Source: Peptococcaceae bacterium
Lineage (GTDB): Bacteria > Bacillota > Desulfitobacteriia > Desulfitobacteriales > Syntrophobotulaceae
Direction of reading: 5' to 3'
NCBI GenBank assembly: GCA_009782825.1
Contig: WRII01000006.1
Location: 1 to 64,000, forward strand
DNA: 64,000 nt
Under the pieces are notes generated by a model. The model was not told where the DNA came from. It did no database searches and worked only from the letters and a program-made list of their open reading frames with translations. Each line of letters starts with the position of its first letter. Positions within the stretch are counted from its first letter, which is position 1. Made by a program: the position numbers and the translations under genes. Shown here piece after piece: positions 48,570 through 58,090 of the stretch.

Positions 48570-48935
48570 GTGAAAAGCATTGAATTTAAGATCTTAACCA
48601 AAGGCTTGGGTATCGCCATAATCGTCTCTTTTGCCCTCACCCTGATCCTCGGCATACTCTATTATCTCACATCTCTGCAGGAAAGCCTATTTCTGTCTCT
48701 GATGTGTACGGGCAGCGGCATCCTCATCGGCAGCGCCATTGCGGCCCGCCAAGCCCATTCCCGCGGCATCTTCTATGGCCTCGTCATCGGCTTGACCTTT
48801 TTCTTGGTTACCCTTTTGGTTCATTTCCTGCTCAATTCCTCCCCTCCCACCATCGGCAGCCTTGTGCCAAAATTCACCGTTTATGGGTTGAGTGGAATTC
48901 TGGGGAGCGTTTTCGGCGTCATGACGAAAAAATAA
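48570..48935 (+). CDS. TIGR04086-type small membrane protein
   Basis: A 121-residue protein with four predicted membrane helices (about 10-32, 38-58, 66-88 and 100-118) and glycine-rich helix faces (GSGILIGSAIAAR, SGILGSVFGVM). This layout matches the TIGR04086 family of Clostridia, of unknown function. The start is GTG with TAGGAGGT at the ideal distance. Confidence 0.8.
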   Translation: MKSIEFKILTKGLGIAIIVSFALTLILGILYYLTSLQESLFLSLMCTGSGILIGSAIAARQAHSRGIFYGLVIGLTFFLVTLLVHFLLNSSPPTIGSLVPKFTVYGLSGILGSVFGVMTKK

Positions 48936-48946
48936 CTTAGGGTGAC

Positions 48947-49099
48947 CTACAGCCAAGTACTCTCCAATGTTTCTGTTGAAGACGTTGAAAGTGGTGATTC
49001 CTCTTGTGTCTTGGTTTGTTCTGTACAAGCAAGTGTTACTGCTGCACTGATCATGACTATTCCCACCATACAAACCAGCCTAGCCATTGTGATTTTCAT
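48947..49099 (-). CDS. Small lipoprotein (50 residues)
   Basis: A short gene: MKITMARLVCMVGIVM is a signal peptide and VTLAC a lipobox with the cysteine at 25, followed by a polar Ser/Thr/Glu-rich tail of 25 residues ending STWL. AGGAGG lies eight bases before the ATG, preceded by a GATA tandem run. It lies 54 bp downstream of lgt on the same strand, which is apt because Lgt is the enzyme that lipidates such proteins. Function unknown. Confidence 0.75.
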   Translation of the reverse strand: MKITMARLVCMVGIVMISAAVTLACTEQTKTQEESPLSTSSTETLESTWL

Positions 49100-49153
49100 A
49101 GCAAAATCCTCCTATCTATCTATCTATCATTCCGTGGTCATCGCCCTATTTCT

Positions 49154-50116
49154 TCAGCCGGCCTCATCCTTTCCTCTGTCCTCATCCTTTCCTCCGGCCT
49201 TATCCTTTCCTCCTCTGTCCTCATCCTTTCCTCCGGCTTCATTCTTTCCTCCGACCTCATTTCTTTCGCCGGCCCTGTTCTTGCCTCCACCCCTCTTCTT
49301 GCCTTTGCTGAGAGGCCCCTTTCCATCCCCCTGAGTCCCAAACCCCAACCCTTGGGGCGCCTTACGGCGCAACACGAGGAACACCAGCGCCAGAACCGCC
49401 GCACCGACACACGTCCATTGAGCCGCCGACAACCCAGCCCAGTCAGGCGTATCTCCGCGGAGAAACTCCATCCCAAAACGGTTCATGCTGTACATAAGAA
49501 CATAGAACGAGAAAATGTACCCCGAAGGCCAGCGACGCAGCCGCAAGACCAGCAAAAGGGCAAAAATAATGACATCAATCTGCCCCTCCCAAATCTCCGC
49601 CGGCCACAAAGGTTGTCCGGGATACTCATAAGCCGCATTCGTTCCCGGCGGATAGAGAATCCCAAAATCCTCACCTGTCGGGCTTCCCAGGCCATCCCCG
49701 TTCAAAAGATTCGCACTGCGCCCCACAGCCTGTCCAAAAATCATAGCCGGGGCGCAGATATCAAGAATCTCCCATAAATTGATCTTTTTCCACCGACAGT
49801 ACAAGACCGCCACCAAGACCCCGCCAATCAACCCCCCTTGAATGGACAGACCGGCAACAGGAACCGAGATAATCTGATCTAAATGTTGACTATAATAATC
49901 CCAATTAAACACAAAAACATGCCAGAGCCGCGCTCCCACCAAACCTCCAAAGATCGAGTAAAGAGACACATCCACAACATGCTTCACCAAATCCTTGCGG
50001 CCCGCGCTTCGCGCCAAAAACACCGCTACTCCCAAGCTCAGAAAAAAAGCCAGTACCAAAACCGTACCATACCCGCGAATCGCAAAATCCCCGATTCTAA
50101 ACCATTCTTGATGCAT
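49154..50116 (-). CDS. lgt: Prolipoprotein diacylglyceryl transferase
   Basis: A 320-residue Lgt, which adds diacylglycerol to the lipobox cysteine. Seven membrane helices are expected; the GARLWHVF segment, GQAVGRSANLLNGDG (with conserved Arg and Asn) and MEFLRGD are recognisable. The HGGLIG motif is QGGLIG here. After about residue 265 there is a hydrophilic tail of roughly 50 residues built from GGKDEDRG/GGKDEAG-type units, encoded by a tandem repeat at about 49157-49300. The FtsA-like gene ends 14 bp upstream. Confidence 0.93.
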   Translation of the reverse strand: MHQEWFRIGDFAIRGYGTVLVLAFFLSLGVAVFLARSAGRKDLVKHVVDVSLYSIFGGLVGARLWHVFVFNWDYYSQHLDQIISVPVAGLSIQGGLIGGVLVAVLYCRWKKINLWEILDICAPAMIFGQAVGRSANLLNGDGLGSPTGEDFGILYPPGTNAAYEYPGQPLWPAEIWEGQIDVIIFALLLVLRLRRWPSGYIFSFYVLMYSMNRFGMEFLRGDTPDWAGLSAAQWTCVGAAVLALVFLVLRRKAPQGLGFGTQGDGKGPLSKGKKRGGGKNRAGERNEVGGKNEAGGKDEDRGGKDKAGGKDEDRGKDEAG

Positions 50117-50130
50117 CTATTTCACCCATT

Positions 50131-52305
50131 CTATTTCACCCATTCTATAAAAATTCTATCTCCTTCACGAATCTTTGACGTAAACCCAGCCGCCTGATCA
50201 TTGATTTCCAGCCGCAGGCTGGATCCCCCCGACACAGCGTGAGCATGAATATCCGGCACATAAGGAATAAGATCCGACAGAATAGGCCCCTCCACAAACC
50301 CCCGCACCGAAAGAGCCATTCCCTCATCAACAGGATCCATCTCCTTAAGCTCCGCGCCCTCAGAAAAGAACCTTGTCTGCTTCGGCTTCAGGCTGAACCT
50401 GCGATTATTTAAGTACATCGACATCGGTTCCGCCTTCAGATCAAGATCCCTGAGCAGCAAGTCCTCATAATGCACATCCACCCTGTCCCCGTCCATCACC
50501 GCTCTATCCGACATCACAATCTCACCATTAAGCAGCACATCCCGCCGAGGTCTAAAAACCTTCTCCTCGCCGTCCACATACACATGAACCGTGTTCGGAA
50601 CACACACACTCAGACCCTTTCTCTGTAAAAGATCCTCCAGCGTATCATTGGCAAAAGTCTCTATAATATCCCCATCAGCAATCCATCGATCCAACCCAAC
50701 CCATTGATCCCATTGCACCCCTTCCTCCCATACCTCCCATTCATTCACCTCATCACTTTCCATCCACTCCCCATTCAGGCGCACCCGGGGAACAAAAACC
50801 TCCTCCCGCCCATTATACCAAATTTTTTTAGGCTTGTTGAGAAAAATCACATCATGCAGTCGGATCTTCGCATCCGACCCATTCACCCCCGGCGAAAACT
50901 CAATCTCATCCCCCGGCGCAATCTTCTCCTCCAAACGCGCCTCCTGCCCATTCACAATCACCCGGGCATTTGTACCCATATCCCCCTTGATAATTTTCAT
51001 GTCCCCATTAAAAGTAAACACCAGCGCCGCCCCCGGCCGCCCCAAGAACAACCGAGGCTGAATCCCGGCCGCCAGCAAAGCCTCCGCCACAGACACCATC
51101 TGAAGCTCAAAGATAGAAATCATCACCCCATTAACCTTAACCGAATAATAACGCAGGGTCCGGCTCTCAAAATGTGCCATCCCAATCCCCAGAGCCGTAA
51201 TCACATCCGACCCCGTGACACTCTCATCCCCTTGAACCCTTTTCAAACGTTCGCGCATCTGAACACCCACACGTTCCACAGGAATCTGCAGCACACTCCC
51301 AAGAACCTCCGGCAAATTCTTCGCCACCCCTCCCCCCACCAAAATCACAGCCTGAGGCGGCGCCCCCCCGTTCAGCATCTGAATCTCTTTCGCAATCCGT
51401 TCACTCAGATCCGTCACCACAGGAGCAATCGTCCCCAAAAGCTGCTGCTGAGTCAGCGTCACCTTTTCGCCAAAGAAATTTTCCACAGTTTTTATCTTCC
51501 CATCCAAAGATCGCTTGAGTTCTTCCCCCACCGCAAAATCCAACAGATAGTCCGAACAGACAGCTTCCGTAATCTCATCTCCCGCCACAGGCACCATACC
51601 AAAAGCAAAAAACCCCCCATTTTTCGTCAAAGCAATATCCGACGTCCCGGCGCCCACATCCACCAACGCCAAATTAAGCCGGCGCATATCTGTCGGAATC
51701 GCCGCCATCCCCGCCGCAATAGGTTCCAGAGTCAGCCCCGCCAGCTCCAACCCCGCCAAGGTCAACACCGACATCAAACCATCTACAACCAGCCGGGGCA
51801 AAAAAGTCGCCACCACCCGGATATCCGCCCGCTTGCCCCGTTGCCCTATAATATTCTCCAGATCGAGACCGTCAAGCTCCTGTTGAATCGTGCTATATCC
51901 TACACAATAATAATTTTGATCCTGGGATCGGGCCTCCGATGAGACCACACGCATGGCGCGCTGAACCGCTTCCATCTCCAAAGACACCTGATCACTCTTT
52001 TCCCAAAGCAGGGGCAAGAGCTCCTCCCGAGTCGCATAGGATGTCTGGGTCAGCAGAGCCCGCCCCGCCGCCGCCACAGCTACCCGGTCGAGACACAGAG
52101 AGGTTTTTTCCTCCAGCTCCTGTTTGATCTTTCTGACCTCATGGGCCACTTTCTCCACATCATGAATCTGACCATCGTACATAGACCGCAGCTTATGTTC
52201 AGAACGGGCGGACGCCTGAATATGGTAAACATCCTCTTTTTTAGACATGACCAGGCCCATCACAACACGAGTCCCAATATCCAGCACGAAAATATAATCG
52301 TCCAC
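50131..52305 (-). CDS. Large FtsA/actin-like ATPase
   Basis: A 724-residue protein with an N-terminal actin-fold module of the FtsA/PilM type (about 1-380): VLDIGTRVVMGLVM (phosphate 1), the SHS2-like segment with QIHDVEKVAHEVRKIK, VDVGAGTSDIAL (phosphate 2) and AVILVGGGVAKNLPEVL (adenosine). The remaining 340 residues contain several small beta-grasp-like units (VIVNGQEARLEEKIAPGDEI, VYVDGEEKVFRP with MDGDRVDVHYED), absent from FtsA of about 420 residues. No C-terminal membrane helix of FtsA type is seen. The start is GTG at 52305 with AAAGGAGG upstream. It is followed closely by lgt. Role is unknown; it may organise a membrane-associated complex. Confidence 0.8.
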   Translation of the reverse strand: MDDYIFVLDIGTRVVMGLVMSKKEDVYHIQASARSEHKLRSMYDGQIHDVEKVAHEVRKIKQELEEKTSLCLDRVAVAAAGRALLTQTSYATREELLPLLWEKSDQVSLEMEAVQRAMRVVSSEARSQDQNYYCVGYSTIQQELDGLDLENIIGQRGKRADIRVVATFLPRLVVDGLMSVLTLAGLELAGLTLEPIAAGMAAIPTDMRRLNLALVDVGAGTSDIALTKNGGFFAFGMVPVAGDEITEAVCSDYLLDFAVGEELKRSLDGKIKTVENFFGEKVTLTQQQLLGTIAPVVTDLSERIAKEIQMLNGGAPPQAVILVGGGVAKNLPEVLGSVLQIPVERVGVQMRERLKRVQGDESVTGSDVITALGIGMAHFESRTLRYYSVKVNGVMISIFELQMVSVAEALLAAGIQPRLFLGRPGAALVFTFNGDMKIIKGDMGTNARVIVNGQEARLEEKIAPGDEIEFSPGVNGSDAKIRLHDVIFLNKPKKIWYNGREEVFVPRVRLNGEWMESDEVNEWEVWEEGVQWDQWVGLDRWIADGDIIETFANDTLEDLLQRKGLSVCVPNTVHVYVDGEEKVFRPRRDVLLNGEIVMSDRAVMDGDRVDVHYEDLLLRDLDLKAEPMSMYLNNRRFSLKPKQTRFFSEGAELKEMDPVDEGMALSVRGFVEGPILSDLIPYVPDIHAHAVSGGSSLRLEINDQAAGFTSKIREGDRIFIEWVK

Positions 52306-52463
52306 GGCAACCTCCTTTTGAGTTAACACTCAACAATGATTCTACTGCCAATAATACCATATATTATCATATAATCACAAACTCGTTGATTGACCGCCCT
52401 CCAAGGAGAGACAAGGAGAGCGTCGCCCAAAGAACAGGTGTTATGCATTTATGCATTCCGGAA

Positions 52464-54149
52464 CTACCCCTGCAGAATATACCAATCATCTCCAATACGC
52501 GCCGCCGCATATCCTTCGTTAAAGTCGTTGATCCAATCATATCGTGTTGACACAACTTCTTTGCCTTGGGTATCAATCATACCTATCCTTCCCTGCCGGG
52601 CAACACGGGCATACCCGTTCATGAATTCTACTTCGCCGCAATGGGACAAGAATGACGGGCTGCTTTCTCGTTCTCTAACAACGTTTTCTCCTTTTTCTCC
52701 CTTTTCTCTCACCCATTCAACAGTTTCCCTATGCCAGGCAACACCTTCGTACTCTAATTCCAGCGGAATCACCTCATGACCAGCGATATCCACGCAGCCC
52801 CATTTTCCATCCTTTTGGACCGCCGCCAGACCTTCCGAGACATAGTAGCTGACAGAGTCATACTCCAACGGGACAACCCAGACCCCACCGGCATCAATAT
52901 ATCCCCATTTTCCGTCTTTCTGAACAGCCGCTAACCCTTTGCTGCCTTCGCTGAATTCGCTGAAAGTGAAAACAAAATCATATTCCACGGGGAGAATAAT
53001 ATTGCCGTCGGCGTCTATGACGCCAAACTTGTTGCCTTTCCTAATCCTTTTGAGATTTTCGGCAATGACAGCTATATCATCATACTCTGTTGGAAGAACA
53101 CTTTGGCCACCGAAAAGGTCAAAGACGCCCCATTTCCCATTTTTCTGAACCAGAGCTATTTTGTCTTCATTATAGTGATAGGTATTCTCATACTCGAAGG
53201 GAACCACCACGTGACCCTCAGTGTCAATATATCCCCATTTACCATTTTTATAGACTGCCGCAAACCCATTTTCTGAAAACAGGGTCTTTAAGGGACCGTC
53301 TTCAGCCTTATAGTCTTCGAGGTTATCCTCATAGATCAGGGGAATCACTTCTTTGCCGGTAGTATCAATGTACCCATATTTGCGGGTGTGGCCATCATAG
53401 CGCTCCACGCGAGCCCGGCCTCCTGAAAACCTGTCCACCCAATCATACTCCAATTGCATAACCACATCGCCGGCAGTATCAATATATGCCCATTCTCCGA
53501 TCTCCTTCCGAACTAATGCCAGACCAGGCAGACTCTGGTTGAAATCATAGGCTTGGTTATATTCAAATGGAATTACACGATTTCCGGCAGTATCAATATA
53601 TCCGTATTTCCCTTCGCCGGACCTTGAAACATAAGCACGGTCTTCGAAAAAATTTCCCACAACATCGTAGTATCCGGAAATCTCCGCCAGAAGTCCCTCG
53701 CTATTAATAAGGCATATTTTCCCTTCTATACGATTCATACACAGAAAATCATTCTCCGGAGACACTCTTTGTATGAAATCATATTCTAGAGGAAAAACAA
53801 TCTTTCCTTTGGTATCAATGACCCCGCGCAATCTGCCGGCCGTCCCCACTGCCCCTTGTGATCCACCCTTCTCAACAGCCAGCCAGGTATAGCTGTTGTC
53901 TATAAAGGTCATATCGGTGTACATGGGGGCAACAACCTCATGACCGCTTGTGTCAATCAATCCCTTTTTGTGATCTCTTTCTACAATTGCCACGCCGTTA
54001 TGGAAGGTGTCTATCGCATCATACTTGGCCCGAAGTTTCACCACAGTTATATCCTTAGGCCAGAGAAAGATGCCAAGCACGGCCCCCGCTGCTGAGACCG
54101 CCAGAATCATTATGAGGAGAGTCATGATAGGTATTTTTCTTTTTTTCAT
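52464..54149 (-). CDS. Membrane-anchored WG-repeat protein
   Basis: A 561-residue protein with an uncleaved-type N-terminal membrane helix (about 7-30) and eleven WG-type beta repeats, each of the form KWGYIDTEGHVVVPFEY with modest variation (e.g. KYGYIDTAGNRVIPFEY, KWGYIDAGGVWVVPLEY). The repeats would lie outside the cell. WG-repeat proteins probably form ligand-binding beta structures, but no function is firmly known. It is divergent from the response regulator operon, with 136 bp in between. Confidence 0.88.
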   Translation of the reverse strand: MKKRKIPIMTLLIMILAVSAAGAVLGIFLWPKDITVVKLRAKYDAIDTFHNGVAIVERDHKKGLIDTSGHEVVAPMYTDMTFIDNSYTWLAVEKGGSQGAVGTAGRLRGVIDTKGKIVFPLEYDFIQRVSPENDFLCMNRIEGKICLINSEGLLAEISGYYDVVGNFFEDRAYVSRSGEGKYGYIDTAGNRVIPFEYNQAYDFNQSLPGLALVRKEIGEWAYIDTAGDVVMQLEYDWVDRFSGGRARVERYDGHTRKYGYIDTTGKEVIPLIYEDNLEDYKAEDGPLKTLFSENGFAAVYKNGKWGYIDTEGHVVVPFEYENTYHYNEDKIALVQKNGKWGVFDLFGGQSVLPTEYDDIAVIAENLKRIRKGNKFGVIDADGNIILPVEYDFVFTFSEFSEGSKGLAAVQKDGKWGYIDAGGVWVVPLEYDSVSYYVSEGLAAVQKDGKWGCVDIAGHEVIPLELEYEGVAWHRETVEWVREKGEKGENVVRERESSPSFLSHCGEVEFMNGYARVARQGRIGMIDTQGKEVVSTRYDWINDFNEGYAAARIGDDWYILQG

Positions 54150-54285
54150 GGGAGAAGACCGCCTTTTTGTGGGTTTAAATGGGTTTAAATAAAAACTGTT
54201 TTCATCTATAATGATAGTGAGGCTTTAATGATGTTGAGGCTTTTTGCATAAAACTATGTGAGAATTTTATTAAATGGAGTAGACC

Positions 54286-54951
54286 ATGACAAAAAACAGA
54301 ATCTTGGTGGTAGAGGATGATAAAGCGATCGCAGACGGTATCGCTATCAATTTGCAGTACTCAGGCTATGATTATGTTATGTTTGCCAATGGCCAGGAAG
54401 CTGCCGATTCTTTGGCGCAAGACCATTCCTATGACCTGGCTTTGCTGGACATCATGCTGCCTGGCATGAATGGTTTCGAACTTCTTGCCCCCATGAATCA
54501 GTATAACATACCTGTCATCTATTTGACTGCCAAAAGTGACGCCGCCTCTGAAATCAAGGGGCTGCGTGACGGTGCGGAGGACTATATCATTAAGCCCTTT
54601 GACGCTCTGACACTGCTTGTGCGCATTGAAAAGGTATTGGAACGCCGCGGCAAAATGAACCAGATTGTCTGGGTCGGAAACATTGAATTGGATCTGAGTA
54701 ACCTTACCGTCCGTAAAAATGGTGAAACCATCTCGCTCAAGCCCCTTGAATTTGAATTATTCTCTCTGCTGGCCAGGCATAAGAACCGGACATTATTGCG
54801 CGAAAAAATAATCCATGAAGTTTGGGGACCTGACTTTTATGGCGCTACCCATACCGTGGATGTGCATATTGCGAATTTACGCAAAAAGACCGGTCTTAGC
54901 GACAAGATCAAGACAGTCCCCAAATACGGCTACCGCTTGGAGGATCACTAA
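54286..54951 (+). CDS. OmpR/PhoB-type response regulator
   Basis: A 221-residue response regulator. The receiver has acidic residues D11/D12, phospho-acceptor D55 in LALLDIMLPG, T81 and K102 in IIKPFD. The C-terminal winged helix (about 125-220) includes ISLKPLEFELFSLLARHKNRTLLREKIIHEVWG and VHIANLRKK in standard PhoB layout. It is the first gene of an operon in which a lipoprotein gene separates it from the histidine kinase, an unusual but known arrangement for kinase-linked sensor lipoproteins. Confidence 0.95.
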   Translation: MTKNRILVVEDDKAIADGIAINLQYSGYDYVMFANGQEAADSLAQDHSYDLALLDIMLPGMNGFELLAPMNQYNIPVIYLTAKSDAASEIKGLRDGAEDYIIKPFDALTLLVRIEKVLERRGKMNQIVWVGNIELDLSNLTVRKNGETISLKPLEFELFSLLARHKNRTLLREKIIHEVWGPDFYGATHTVDVHIANLRKKTGLSDKIKTVPKYGYRLEDH

Positions 54952-54952
54952 A

Positions 54953-56521
54953 ATGGGATCTCTGCCAAACACAAAACAGGCTTTGTTGGTTCTCTTCATA
55001 TTAATGCTTGTGCTGGGATTTATGTCCTCCTGCCGCGAAACACCTAGCACATCTCTTCTCACAGGCCGCGGCGATCCCGCCCTGGAAGCAGCCATTGAAC
55101 GAGCATCCAACCCAACCCCTGTTCCTTATGAAGCCCCTGATCATCTGACTGAATCACTTGGCACTCACATCAACACGCATATCATAGTTGATGCGGATAT
55201 CAGTGTTCCCAATGCCAGTCAGTTTCCTGTGATCATAACCACAGATGACGAAATATCCCAGGAAACGTCAGACAAAATCATGGCCGCCCTGCTGGAGGGT
55301 ACAACATTGCATGAAGTCCCATCTACCAGCTCTACAAAAGAAGAAATCCACCAAATGATTATATCAAGTCAACTGGAATTTTTCGCCATAGCCAAAGCCA
55401 CAATGCCAAAGGAAATGACGCTGGCGGAATATTATGAGAAAAATCATTTGCCATTTATTAAAGCTTCTGAGAAGTCGTATATTTCCGCACCTGAAACTCT
55501 TGACTCCGCCGAGTTAATCCCTGCAGAGACTCAGTTTCATCCCCCCTCCCGCCATGAACAGAACACTTGGCCTGTTCCGGAGAAATCCTTTGGGAAACCG
55601 GCAGAACAGACAGATCTTGTGATCACAGGCGTGGCAGCGCTGCCGGATGGCTGGGAAGCAAATTTGATCTGTAATCAGAGAGGTTATGTATCGTTTCGTC
55701 CACGCGTTCCTATGAGTATCATGAACATCACGAGAGGGGGTTACGGACTTCCAATTATAGGCGGCGGAAATACGCAGCAACAGGCTGAGGATAAGGCGTT
55801 TGAAATCATAAGAAAATCAGGGCTTGACCATTTACAGCTCACGGGGCAGGAAGAAGGAAATATTGTGATCACCGAAGAGAGAAAAGCCACTGGCAGGCGC
55901 CCGTACTTCATGTTCTACTTCAAGAATGCTAGTGATGGGATTGCAGAGAATTTTGCCACTCCTTACACACCGCCTTTCCCTCTATTTCATCATACGCTAA
56001 ATCCAGAAGTATGTGAGTATTATTCAGAAACAGCAATTGTTACTGTTTCGGATAACAAGGTTGTCGATTTTGTCTGGTGGCGGCCGGTGAAAAAACTTGA
56101 AGCCAAAAGCCATAATGTTGATTTGCTTCCCTTTGAAGATGTTCTGGATATCTTCAGAAACCAGATTCCCGTGATTTATGACAATGTCTATACTCTGCGC
56201 CAAAGCCAAAACCCCAGTAATCTGCGTCAGAGACTACACCTTGTCATTCACCAGATCAAGCTGGGTATGATGCAAGTTCCGCGTTATGGACATGAAGGTG
56301 AGTATCTGATCATTCCGGTTTGGGATTTTTACGGGTATGATCTACGGGATTATGGCGGTTCAGATAACATGGAGACAAACAACTCCCATGATCCCGATGA
56401 TCTGTCTCTTGATTCTGTCCATTATCTTCTATTAGAATCTCAAGAAAACTCCCGATATATGAGCTATTTAACCATCAACGCTATTGACGGCAGTATTATC
56501 AATAGGGAATTAGGCTATTGA
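54953..56521 (+). CDS. DUF6034-like lipoprotein in a two-component operon
   Basis: A 522-residue lipoprotein with lipobox MSSC (cysteine 27). The remainder has the features of the DUF6034 family of Clostridia: a central NITRGGYGLPIIGGGN segment and a C-terminal part with YSETAIVTVSDNKVVDFVWWRP, ending SYLTINAIDGSIINRELGY. The ATG at 54953 sits one base after the response regulator stop, with GGAGG inside that gene. Genes of this family usually accompany two-component systems, so it may act as an extracytoplasmic sensor for the kinase downstream; this is inference from position. Confidence 0.7.
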   Translation: MGSLPNTKQALLVLFILMLVLGFMSSCRETPSTSLLTGRGDPALEAAIERASNPTPVPYEAPDHLTESLGTHINTHIIVDADISVPNASQFPVIITTDDEISQETSDKIMAALLEGTTLHEVPSTSSTKEEIHQMIISSQLEFFAIAKATMPKEMTLAEYYEKNHLPFIKASEKSYISAPETLDSAELIPAETQFHPPSRHEQNTWPVPEKSFGKPAEQTDLVITGVAALPDGWEANLICNQRGYVSFRPRVPMSIMNITRGGYGLPIIGGGNTQQQAEDKAFEIIRKSGLDHLQLTGQEEGNIVITEERKATGRRPYFMFYFKNASDGIAENFATPYTPPFPLFHHTLNPEVCEYYSETAIVTVSDNKVVDFVWWRPVKKLEAKSHNVDLLPFEDVLDIFRNQIPVIYDNVYTLRQSQNPSNLRQRLHLVIHQIKLGMMQVPRYGHEGEYLIIPVWDFYGYDLRDYGGSDNMETNNSHDPDDLSLDSVHYLLLESQENSRYMSYLTINAIDGSIINRELGY

Positions 56522-56553
56522 TGATGTAAAGGCATCTGCAAAGGGGCTGGATC

Positions 56554-57960
56554 ATGAAGTTATGGCATAGGATATCTGTTCTCTGCATCTGTATTCTGGG
56601 TGTTGTGTTGATTCTGTGCGGCGCCCTTCTCCTGTTCCAGGCTCAGGAGAATATATTGAATTTCAACATCTCACAGGTTCGGGCAGAGCAGAAGACTCTG
56701 GTGTCTTCTTTTACAGAGATGACCCAGTACTATATTCGGGATGAGATCAATCCTGTAGCCCAACAATCGGGGGTTAAATATTGTTTTACCAGCCTGGCCG
56801 ACGAGTCTTCTGTGTTGATTTCCTCTGGGGAAACCCTCTATTCTTCCATAGGGATCACTCCCGAAACACTCCTGCCTATTGATAGTGTTTATTTAGACAA
56901 TACAGAGAATGAACAGTTTCTCTTCCTCAATCCCGTCGAAGGACGGCACACGCTGATTGTCGGCAGCGGCGTGGCTCTGTACAATAACGCTTATCTCATT
57001 TATGTGGTCAAAGATATTACAGATGTTTATGACTCTCTGGATGTTATAAAATGGCGCTTCATCCTAATCTGCTCAATCGGCATCATCATTGGCGCCCTTC
57101 TTATCGTATGGCTTGTTCGCCGCACCTCCAAACCGCTCATGATGCTCAAAGATGTCACCCAGCACATTGCCGGCGGCGCCTATAATGAACGGGCCCAGGT
57201 ATGCTCTAAAGATGAAGTCGGCGAATTGGCGGAGAATTTTAATACCATGGCTGATGTCATCTTATCCCACATTACAGATTTGCAGAATACGGCTGATCGC
57301 CAGCAGATTTTTATTGGGGGTTTGACCCACGAGTTTAAGACACCCATGACTTCCATGATCCTTCATACTGATACACTGCTTTCCGCAAAGTTAAGCCAGG
57401 AAGACATGGAAAAATCTCTAACACATATCTATGCCCAATGCCGGTGGCTGGAGCGGTTGACCCAGAAGCTGCTTAAGCTCATTACGCTGCAGCATGAGAT
57501 ACAAACGCATCCCGAAAATGTACCCGAATTAATCGAGGACGTCCGAGAAAGCGCTGCCGAAACCCTGCGGGAACGTCAAACACCCTTGGTGACTCAATGT
57601 GACGCCACCTTCTTGGACATGGATTATGATCTGGTCAAATCCATGTTGATAAACTTGATAGACAATGCCTCTAAAGCCTCCGCTCCCGGACAAACACTCC
57701 GCCTGCAAGTCCATGACAATACCATTGAGGTGCAGGACTCTGGCCATGGCATTCCGGAAGACGAAGTGACTCTTGTCACTGACCCCTTCTACATGGCAGA
57801 CCGCTCACGCAGCAAACAAAAGGGCGGCAGCGGATTGGGACTGGCCTTGGTAAAATGTATTGCTGACGCTCATAACGCGCGGATGATCATAGAAAGCAAA
57901 GTGAATGTTGGCACAACGGTTAAGGTGATTTTTCCTGTGAAGATGACTCCTCCGGAATAG
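56554..57960 (+). CDS. Membrane sensor histidine kinase
   Basis: A 468-residue kinase. Two membrane helices (about 8-29 and 168-188) enclose an external sensor domain; a HAMP domain follows (about 188-242), then the phospho-acceptor H259 in GGLTHEFKTPMTSM, the N box LINLIDNASKAS and the G boxes VQDSGHGIPE and KGGSGLGLALVKCI. AAGGGGC lies before the ATG. It pairs with the response regulator two genes upstream. The signal is unknown. Confidence 0.95.
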   Translation: MKLWHRISVLCICILGVVLILCGALLLFQAQENILNFNISQVRAEQKTLVSSFTEMTQYYIRDEINPVAQQSGVKYCFTSLADESSVLISSGETLYSSIGITPETLLPIDSVYLDNTENEQFLFLNPVEGRHTLIVGSGVALYNNAYLIYVVKDITDVYDSLDVIKWRFILICSIGIIIGALLIVWLVRRTSKPLMMLKDVTQHIAGGAYNERAQVCSKDEVGELAENFNTMADVILSHITDLQNTADRQQIFIGGLTHEFKTPMTSMILHTDTLLSAKLSQEDMEKSLTHIYAQCRWLERLTQKLLKLITLQHEIQTHPENVPELIEDVRESAAETLRERQTPLVTQCDATFLDMDYDLVKSMLINLIDNASKASAPGQTLRLQVHDNTIEVQDSGHGIPEDEVTLVTDPFYMADRSRSKQKGGSGLGLALVKCIADAHNARMIIESKVNVGTTVKVIFPVKMTPPE

Positions 57961-58090
57961 GCGTGTCTCAGGGGCTGTAACCAAGAGCTGTTAAGAAAAT
58001 GTTGAGGTTTTGATGATGCTTCTCCCTGTCAATAATGCTAGAATAATGTCAAACACATAAAAGGAGAGAAGGAGAGAGGGGGATCTTCCA

